This document shows, piece by piece, positions 1 to 5,004 of a DNA stretch of 9,666 nucleotides; position 1 is the first letter of the stretch; each line of letters starts with the position of its first letter. Location: positions 1 through 9,666 of the forward strand of contig CAJOKY010000065.1 in the NCBI GenBank assembly GCA_905235425.1, written 5' to 3'. The stretch is from an uncultured Selenomonadaceae bacterium (GTDB lineage: Bacteria; Bacillota; Negativicutes; Selenomonadales; Selenomonadaceae). The notes beneath the pieces are model-generated. The model did no database searches and had not been told where the DNA came from. It saw only the letters and a program-made list of their open reading frames with translations. Position numbers and translations under genes: made by a program.

Positions 1-348
1 TTTAACCGGCAACAGGAAATTTCCGAGATATCGCGCAGTTTAAAGGCATTGGCGCGTGAATTGAAAATCCCCGTTATAGCGTTAAGCCAACTTTCAAGAA
101 ATGTCGAACTGCGCGCAGATAAACGCCCGCTTTTAAGCGATTTACGCGAATCCGGCTCACTTGAACAGGATGCCGATATTGTTATGTTTCTCTACCGCGA
201 AGAATACTACAATCAAGAAACAGAAAACGTAAATCAGGCAGAGGTTATTATTGCCAAAAACCGTAACGGTCCCACGCAGTCAATTAAGTTGCATTTTACT
301 AAAGAATGTATGCGTTTTGCCACCCTTGCTTATGAAGATAGTGAGTAG
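1..348 (+). CDS. dnaB: Replicative DNA helicase DnaB, C-terminal part (5' truncated by window edge)
   Basis: The reading frame is open from base 1 and ends at TAG 346-348, so about 115 C-terminal residues are visible. DnaB is the hexameric 5'-3' helicase that unwinds DNA at the replication fork. The visible part is the end of the RecA-like ATPase domain. It contains the IPVIALSQLSR stretch (motif H3 region), the DLRESGSLEQDADIVMFLYR segment that is highly conserved in DnaB, and the late IIAKNRNGPTQ segment that includes the arginine-finger/DNA-contact region. The Walker A and B motifs and the N-terminal domain lie outside the window. A TTG at 49 is only an internal codon. The final codons (Asp-Ser-Glu-stop) already lie inside the heptad repeat tract that starts at 339. 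The family call is very secure. Confidence 0.96.
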   Translation, partial: FNRQQEISEISRSLKALARELKIPVIALSQLSRNVELRADKRPLLSDLRESGSLEQDADIVMFLYREEYYNQETENVNQAEVIIAKNRNGPTQSIKLHFTKECMRFATLAYEDSE

Positions 349-480
349 TGAATAGTAAGTAGTGAGTAGGAAGTAGATAGTAGATAGTAGGAGGTAGGGG
401 GTAGGTTTCCTACTTTCTACCCTCTACAACCTACCCTCTACAACCTACCCTCTACCCTCTACCCTCTACTCCCTAAAATG
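339..480. repeat. Heptad repeat tract 1: TAGNNNG units followed by inverted TACNNNC units
   Basis: From 339 the sequence parses into uninterrupted 7-mers: TAGTGAG, TAGTGAA, TAGTAAG, TAGTGAG, TAGGAAG, TAGATAG (twice), TAGGAGG, TAGGGGG and TAGG, up to 405. After a TTT turn (406-408) the complementary type follows in 7-bp register: TACTTTC (411), TACCCTC, TACAACC, TACCCTC, TACAACC, TACCCTC (three times) and TACTCCC, to 473. The arms pair in register (405 with 409, 402 with 412, 394 with 420) with several G-U pairs, so the transcript could fold into one very long hairpin. The tract supplies the dnaB stop codon and ends at the ribosome binding site of the next gene. Confidence 0.9.
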
Positions 481-490
481 AGGTGATATT

Positions 491-907
491 TTGCCCGTAC
501 CGACACAAGAACAAGTTATTCAATTTTGCCACGATAACACAATAATAGATTTTTTAGGCGTCGAAATTGTACCTACAGCTGACGGTTGCGTACGCCTTGA
601 ACTCGACGTAAAAGAAAATCACTCCAATCCCTACGGCATATTGCACGGCGGCGTTATGACAACTATGGCTGATACCGCTATGGGCGCCGCTTGCCTTATG
701 TACAATAAAAAAGTTGTCACAGTGTCTATCACAATGGATTTTATGCACCCCGTTCAAATGGCGTCGCGAATAATAACCGACGCTAAAGTTTTAAGCGAAG
801 GTCGACATATTTTTAACTGCGAATGTACCTTACACGATGATAACGGAAAAATTTTTGCTAAGTCTCACGCCGTATTTTTCGCCATTGCAAAATTGATTGA
901 TGAGTAA
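491..907 (+). CDS. PaaI-type hotdog-fold acyl-CoA thioesterase, 138 aa
   Basis: This is a small single-domain hotdog protein of the usual PaaI/YbgC-like length. These enzymes hydrolyse acyl-CoA or aryl-CoA thioesters in the cytoplasm as dimers or tetramers. Residues 46-65 carry the family signature: Asn46, then HGG at 52-54 at the start of the central helix, and Asp61, which aligns with the catalytic Asp of PaaI (ADTA motif). A GGVMTTMADTA helix followed by beta strands (VVTVSITMDFMHPV) completes the fold. The start is TTG at 491, preceded by GAGGTGA at 480-486. The ATG at 478 is followed directly by a stop in its own frame, so TTG is the reasonable start. The gene ends with TAA. There is no obvious terminator before the next promoter at 957. 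The substrate cannot be told from sequence. Confidence 0.85.
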   Translation: MPVPTQEQVIQFCHDNTIIDFLGVEIVPTADGCVRLELDVKENHSNPYGILHGGVMTTMADTAMGAACLMYNKKVVTVSITMDFMHPVQMASRIITDAKVLSEGRHIFNCECTLHDDNGKIFAKSHAVFFAIAKLIDE

Positions 908-956
908 ATTTATCTCAAATTTTCAACTCAATCAAGTAATCGATAAAGAGTTTTAA

Positions 957-985
957 TTGACAAAATAAAATTTTTGTATTAAAAT
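957..985 (+). promoter_or_regulatory. Sigma70-type promoter of ompM copy 1
   Basis: TTGACA (957-962) and TAAAAT (980-985) are separated by 17 bp. The same box positions and spacing occur upstream of the other two copies (2897 and 4840). Transcription would begin at about 991, five to seven bases after the -10 box, at the conserved CGTCTTGAA. Confidence 0.85.
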
Positions 986-990
986 TTGCG

Positions 991-1059
991 CGTCTTGAAA
1001 TGGATCTGCAAAGTTTAAGTTCAGAGGAAACACGGACACTCAGACAAGGAACTTTGTAG
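991..1059 (+). promoter_or_regulatory. Structured 5' leader element of ompM copy 1
   Basis: The leader begins with CGTCTTGAAA at the predicted transcript 5' end. CTGCAAAGTT (1006-1015) pairs with AACTTTGTAG (1050-1059): ten pairs, one of them G-U. This stem closes a 34-nt loop holding the conserved core TCAGAGGAAACACGGACACT and CAGACAA. The stem sequence is different in the other two ompM leaders but remains complementary there, while the loop is nearly identical. I do not recognise it as a named riboswitch or leader family. Confidence 0.72.
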
Positions 1060-1115
1060 CGACACGGTAAAGACTGCCTATTTTTTTATTCTCTTTTTTC
1101 AGTGGAGGTACAAAA

Positions 1116-2687
1116 ATGAAAAAGTCTGTAGTTTCTGCTTTAGCCGCCGCAGTGATTCTTGGCGGTGCAAGTGTCCCCGCGTACGCCGCGCAGAATCCTT
1201 TCAGCGACGTAAACGAGCATCACTGGGCTTACCATTCCGTTACCGAATTGGCGGAAGCCGGTATCGTAACCGGTTATGACAACTCCGATCCCGGCTTGAA
1301 CGGTAAATTCGTCGGCGGACGTAACATTACCCGTTACGAAATGGCGCAGATGATAGCAAAGACACTTGCACGCATTGAAGGCGAAACAAGCCCGTTTGCA
1401 ATTCAACTTCGCGGTCACCAATGGACGTTCGTAGATAACAGCGGCGTTCGTCGTGTTGTTGACGGAACTGTTGTACCGTTCAAACTTAGCAATGGCGCAA
1501 CGGTTGATATGGATAAATTGAACCAGTTGGAAGCGCTTGTATATGAACTGCAGGACGAATTGACGGCGCTCGGTATGCGTGTTGACGATTTGGAGGCTCA
1601 TTCCGACAAAGTCAAATGGGGCGGCAAGATTGAGTATACCTACCACCACTTGAAACCCCGTGACGGCGAAAAGCAGACTTCAAACGGCTACATATTCCGC
1701 CTTGAGCCGGTAGCCTACATTGATGATAATCATTGGGAAAGCGGGCATTATATTCCCGACAGCATGCGCGAATGGAAAAACGGCGAACAACACGGCGAAA
1801 CTTATCATCATGGGCATTGGTCTGCTAGAGCGCGTCTTGATGCTACCGGTGATATGAGTGATGATATTACAAGCAATGTTTCATTGGAGCGTGCATGGGC
1901 GCAGGGCGAATATGACAATTTCCAAATTAAGCTCGGTAAATTTGAATTCTATACAAATGAACAAGGTCTTATTTGGGATACTGAAATTTCCGGCGTGCAG
2001 GTTGACTTCGGCAAAGGTCCGTTCCTTGCTACGTTAATCGGCGGTCGTCTTTCAGCTGACAAAATAGGTTATCCCGATTACCTTGACGCCTCTGCCTCAG
2101 ATTTTTCAGACGCCTACCATGACTGGTCAACAAACCCCACCGATCACGTAACAGGCGACGCGGCAAGCAACGTTGTAGGTATTAATCTGCAGTACGATCC
2201 GCTTTTTGATTCTGAAGAGTTTAAAAAAGGTTTTTATGGCGGCTTGTCTTGGTACCACATAAAAGATGACGATCTTTGGTGGGTAAGCAAAGACATTGAA
2301 AATAACAAAGCCAACATTTGGGGCGTAAATCTCGGTTACAGATTCACTCCAAAACTGAACCTTTTCGGCAGCTATGTACACAACACGAAAGCTGATTTTG
2401 AAAAAAATTCGTGGCAGGCGCAAGTAGAATACGGCGATTATGACGATGCAAGCGAAAAAGGGCAATGGTCGATTTTCGCAGGCTACCGCAAATTTGGGCA
2501 AGGATCGGGTTTTCAAGGAACTACGGATGAAGACATCCTGCTTGGTCACAAAGGCTGGTTTGTAGGTGCGTCCTACGCTCCCTTCAAAAATATCGGTCTT
2601 ATTGCCAAGTACGGCGATAACAAAAAGATTACCGGCGACAGCGGCAAGCTTAAACACTTCTTCGGACGTGTAGAATTTTTCTTCTAA
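1116..2687 (+). CDS. OmpM-like SLH-domain outer-membrane porin, copy 1 (523 aa)
   Basis: This is an outer-membrane beta-barrel that also holds the outer membrane to peptidoglycan. Residues 1-24 are a signal peptide with a Lys-Lys start, hydrophobic core and AYA cleavage site. Residues 27-86 form one SLH domain (FSDV, HWAYHSVTELAEAGIVTGY, then ITRYEMA at 71-77). Residues 90-130 are a segment with RGHQWTFVDNSG and VVDGTVVPFKL. Residues 131-163 have Leu/Val heptad spacing and should be a coiled-coil stalk. From about 168 the protein has alternating aromatic/polar strands and ends FFGRVEFFF, with the C-terminal Phe typical of barrel insertion signals. OmpM of Veillonella and Mep45 of Selenomonas have this plan and bind polyamine-modified peptidoglycan through the SLH domain. 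GGAGG at 1104-1108 is 7 nt before the ATG. The gene is flanked by its own promoter and terminator. Confidence 0.92.
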   Translation: MKKSVVSALAAAVILGGASVPAYAAQNPFSDVNEHHWAYHSVTELAEAGIVTGYDNSDPGLNGKFVGGRNITRYEMAQMIAKTLARIEGETSPFAIQLRGHQWTFVDNSGVRRVVDGTVVPFKLSNGATVDMDKLNQLEALVYELQDELTALGMRVDDLEAHSDKVKWGGKIEYTYHHLKPRDGEKQTSNGYIFRLEPVAYIDDNHWESGHYIPDSMREWKNGEQHGETYHHGHWSARARLDATGDMSDDITSNVSLERAWAQGEYDNFQIKLGKFEFYTNEQGLIWDTEISGVQVDFGKGPFLATLIGGRLSADKIGYPDYLDASASDFSDAYHDWSTNPTDHVTGDAASNVVGINLQYDPLFDSEEFKKGFYGGLSWYHIKDDDLWWVSKDIENNKANIWGVNLGYRFTPKLNLFGSYVHNTKADFEKNSWQAQVEYGDYDDASEKGQWSIFAGYRKFGQGSGFQGTTDEDILLGHKGWFVGASYAPFKNIGLIAKYGDNKKITGDSGKLKHFFGRVEFFF

Positions 2688-2717
2688 GTCATTAAAAACT
2701 TATTCATAAATAAACTT

Positions 2718-2750
2718 AAGAGTCTTTGATAATTCAGAGGCTCTTTTTTT
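2718..2750 (+). terminator. Intrinsic terminator of ompM copy 1
   Basis: A 12-bp stem (2718-2729 with 2734-2745, two G-U pairs) with a TAAT loop runs into a T tract ending at 2750. The same AGAGTCTT...GGCTCT stem recurs after copies 2 and 3. Confidence 0.92.
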
Positions 2751-2896
2751 AGTATATTAGCTAACTTATAATCACCTAAAAATTTCAATGAAATTTGCCT
2801 GTAAGTGAAGAAAATATTTTTAACTGTAATGCAGTTTTTGTCTATATATAATGAAATTGCACTGAAAAAATTTCTAAAAAATTAAAAAAAATATAC
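2751..2896. other. AT-rich spacer upstream of ompM copy 2
   Basis: This stretch lies between the copy 1 terminator and the copy 2 promoter and has no plausible gene. It is strongly AT-rich with A tracts just before the -35 box (about 2870-2892), which could act as an UP element. A perfect 8-bp dyad AAATTTCA/TGAAATTT with a one-base centre lies at 2780-2796. It is not repeated at the other two promoters, so I give it no function. Confidence 0.5.
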
Positions 2897-2925
2897 TTGA
2901 CAAAGAAAAATTTATGTATTACAAT
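2897..2925 (+). promoter_or_regulatory. Sigma70-type promoter of ompM copy 2
   Basis: TTGACA (2897-2902), a 17-bp spacer and TACAAT (2920-2925). A-rich sequence precedes the -35 box. As in the other copies, CGTCTTGAA starts 5 nt after the -10 box, at 2931. Confidence 0.9.
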
Positions 2926-2930
2926 GCGGG

Positions 2931-2997
2931 CGTCTTGAAGGTGAAGCGACGAAGTCGAGTTCAGAGGAAACACGGACACTCAGACAAAAGGACTTTG
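2931..2997 (+). promoter_or_regulatory. Structured 5' leader element of ompM copy 2
   Basis: CGTCTTGAAG stands at the predicted transcript start. CGAAGTC (2950-2956) pairs with GACTTTG (2991-2997): seven pairs including one G-U. They close a 34-nt loop whose core is identical to that of copy 1 over TCAGAGGAAACACGGACACT and CAGACAA. A second possible hairpin, TGAATAG (3007-3013) with CTATTCA (3032-3038), lies between this element and the ribosome binding site and is not obvious in the other copies. Confidence 0.72.
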
Positions 2998-3083
2998 AAG
3001 CAGAACTGAATAGGCGAAAGTAAATTTTTATCTATTCATTTAAAAGTTTTTCATAGGTTCCATTCTTAAGGAGGATGTACAAA

Positions 3084-4655
3084 ATGAAAAAGTCTGTAGT
3101 TTCTGCTTTGGCTGCCGCAGTTATTCTTGGCGGTGCATCCGTTCCCGCTTATGCGGCTCAAAATCCTTTCAGCGATGTCAACGAGCATCACTGGGCTTAC
3201 CATTCCGTTACCGAATTGGCGGAAGCCGGTATCGTAACCGGTTATGACAACTCCGATCCCAGCTTGAACGGCAAATTCGTCGGCGGACGTAACATTACCC
3301 GTTATGAAATGGCGCAGATGATTGCAAAAACGCTTGCACGCATTGAAGGCGAATCAAGCCCCTTTGCAATTCAACTTCGCGGTCATCAATGGACGTTCGT
3401 AGATAACAGCGGCGTTCGTCGTGTAGTTGACGGAACAGTTGTTCCTTTCAAACTCAGCAACGGCGCAACGGTTGATATGGACAAATTGAACCAGTTGGAA
3501 GCGTTGGTATATGAACTGCAGGACGAATTGACAGCGCTCGGTATGCGCGTTGACGATTTGGAGGCTCATTCCGACAAAGTACGTTGGGGCGGCAAAATTG
3601 AGTATACCTACAAGCATCGCAAGATTGATGACGGCGACAAGTACACCTCTAACGGTTATGTATTCCGTCTTGAGCCGGTAGCTTACATTGATGACAATCA
3701 TTGGGAAAGCGGTCACTATGTACCGGACAGCGAACGCGATTGGAAAGATGACGAACTTCACGGCACAAAATATCATCATGGTCACTGGTCTGCAAGAGCG
3801 CGTCTTGATTCAAACGGTGATATGAGCGATGATACTACCAATGACACAAAATTAAAGCGTGTATGGGCGCAGGGCGATTACGATAACTTCCAAATTAAAC
3901 TCGGTAGATTTGAGTTCTATACAAATGAACAAGGTCTTATCTGGGATACTGAACTTTCCGGCGCACAAGTTTCTTTAAGTAAAGGTGCATTCAAAGCTAC
4001 AGTACTTGGCGGTCGTCTTGGCAGCGATAAAGTCGGCTATCCCGATTATCTGAATTCCTCTGCTACAAGCTATGCCGGAGCAGTAAATGACTGGGCAACC
4101 AATCCTGCAGATCACAAGTTCGGCGAATCGTCAAGCACTGTTGTAGGTATCAACCTGCAGTACGATCCGCTCTTCGATTCGACTGAATTTAAAAAAGGTG
4201 TCTTCGGCGGTCTTTCTTGGTATCACGTAAAAGACGACGATCTTTGGTGGGTCAGCAAAGACATTGAAAATAATAAAGCTACCATTTGGGGTGCAAATCT
4301 CGGTTACAGATTCAATTCTAACTTCAAACTTTCCGGCTCTTATGCACGTAACAGCAAAGCTGACTTCCAAAAAGACGCATGGCAAGCAGAACTCCGCTAT
4401 GGTAACTACGCAAACGCATCTGCAAAAGGTCAATGGGCTGTATGGGCAGGCTATCGCAAGTTCGGTCAAGGCGTATCCTTCGCAGGAACGACGAATGATG
4501 ATATCTTGCTTGGCTACAAAGGCTGGTTCATAGGCGCGGCATATGCTCCCTTCAAAAACATTGGTCTTATCGCGAAGTACGGTGACAACAAGCCGATCAC
4601 CGGCGACAGCAACAAAGTTAAAAACTTCTTCGGTCGTGTTGAGTTCTTCTTCTAA
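3084..4655 (+). CDS. OmpM-like SLH-domain outer-membrane porin, copy 2 (523 aa)
   Basis: This is a paralogue of the gene at 1116 with the same length and domain order: signal peptide 1-24, SLH domain 27-86, coiled coil about 131-163, then a barrel ending in EFFF. Over the first 166 residues I count only two differences from copy 1 (Gly60Ser and Thr91Ser). The barrel is more diverged, especially around residues 290-335 and in the C-terminal quarter, where it resembles copy 3 (ARNSKAD, LRYGNYA, GQWAVWAGY). An in-frame ATG at 3075 directly follows AGGAGG (3069-3074) with no spacing. The ATG at 3084, 9 nt downstream, gives the same MKKSVVSA start as the other copies and is preferred. The role should match copy 1: outer-membrane/peptidoglycan tether and pore. 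Confidence 0.92.
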   Translation: MKKSVVSALAAAVILGGASVPAYAAQNPFSDVNEHHWAYHSVTELAEAGIVTGYDNSDPSLNGKFVGGRNITRYEMAQMIAKTLARIEGESSPFAIQLRGHQWTFVDNSGVRRVVDGTVVPFKLSNGATVDMDKLNQLEALVYELQDELTALGMRVDDLEAHSDKVRWGGKIEYTYKHRKIDDGDKYTSNGYVFRLEPVAYIDDNHWESGHYVPDSERDWKDDELHGTKYHHGHWSARARLDSNGDMSDDTTNDTKLKRVWAQGDYDNFQIKLGRFEFYTNEQGLIWDTELSGAQVSLSKGAFKATVLGGRLGSDKVGYPDYLNSSATSYAGAVNDWATNPADHKFGESSSTVVGINLQYDPLFDSTEFKKGVFGGLSWYHVKDDDLWWVSKDIENNKATIWGANLGYRFNSNFKLSGSYARNSKADFQKDAWQAELRYGNYANASAKGQWAVWAGYRKFGQGVSFAGTTNDDILLGYKGWFIGAAYAPFKNIGLIAKYGDNKPITGDSNKVKNFFGRVEFFF

Positions 4656-4741
4656 GCCGAATTAGTCAGCGTGAACTGTTTAGGACGTTTCCGAAACAGG
4701 ACGCATTAACCTTCGTAATTAAATAACGCAAATATATTCGT

Positions 4742-4773
4742 AGAGTCTTCGATAAATCGAAGGCTCTTTTTTT
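4742..4773 (+). terminator. Intrinsic terminator of ompM copy 2
   Basis: AGAGTCTTCGA (4742-4752) pairs with TCGAAGGCTCT (4757-4767, one G-U) around a TAAA loop and is followed by a run of T to 4773. It is nearly the same sequence as the terminators at 2718 and 6625. Confidence 0.94.
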
Positions 4774-4839
4774 GCGTAAAAAATTTACATAGTTGTAAAA
4801 AAAATAAATTTTTGGTTGAAAAAAAGCGCATAAAATCAC

Positions 4840-4868
4840 TTGACAAGTGAAAACATATGCATTACAAT
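4840..4868 (+). promoter_or_regulatory. Sigma70-type promoter of ompM copy 3
   Basis: TTGACA (4840-4845), a 17-bp spacer and TACAAT (4863-4868). The conserved CGTCTTG begins at 4874, again 5 nt after the -10 box. The upstream spacer from the copy 2 terminator is short and A-rich. Confidence 0.9.
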
Positions 4869-4873
4869 TCACG

Positions 4874-4942
4874 CGTCTTGAAAGTTCACCGTAAAAATTC
4901 ACGGTTAGAGGAAACAGGGACACTCAAACAAAGGGATTTTTA
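4874..4942 (+). promoter_or_regulatory. Structured 5' leader element of ompM copy 3
   Basis: CGTCTTGAAA opens the leader. TAAAAATTC (4892-4900) pairs with GGATTTTTA (4934-4942): nine pairs, one of them T-G. They close a 33-nt loop with AGAGGAAACAGGGACACTC and AAACAA. The AT-rich stem replaces the GC-containing stems of copies 1 and 2 without loss of pairing, which is the best evidence that the structure is selected. An alternative inner hairpin, ACCGT with ACGGT (about 4888-4905), would compete with it and is specific to this copy. Confidence 0.72.
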
Positions 4943-5004
4943 GGCGGACTTACGAAGACATATTATCAATTATCGTTTTTGCATTCTTAAGGAGGATATG
5001 CAAA

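Noticed and set aside
339..480. Heptad tract as a CRISPR array
   Set aside because: Units are 7 bp without spacers and the array inverts midway; there are no cas genes.
1021..1050. Similarity of the leader core (GAGGAAACACGGACACTC) to the RNase P RNA signature GAGGAAAGTCCGGACTCC
   Set aside because: The element is under 70 nt, sits in mRNA leaders in three copies and lacks the other RNase P regions; resemblance is probably chance or a shared simple loop motif.
992..1074. Pairing of leader 5' GTCTT with a downstream AAGAC
   Set aside because: Present in copies 1 (1070-1074) and 3 (4955-4959) but no partner in copy 2; five pairs are too few to claim.
2847..2852. TATAAT-like box upstream of ompM copy 2
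   Set aside because: No acceptable -35 box 15-19 bp upstream; the conserved promoter at 2897-2925 explains transcription.
3075..3083. Upstream in-frame ATG of ompM copy 2
   Set aside because: It abuts AGGAGG with no spacer and would add three residues before the signal peptide; ATG 3084 has correct spacing and matches the sister genes.
4264..4533. 89-codon plus-strand frame inside ompM copy 2
   Set aside because: It is an out-of-frame reading of the porin gene with no recognisable protein features.
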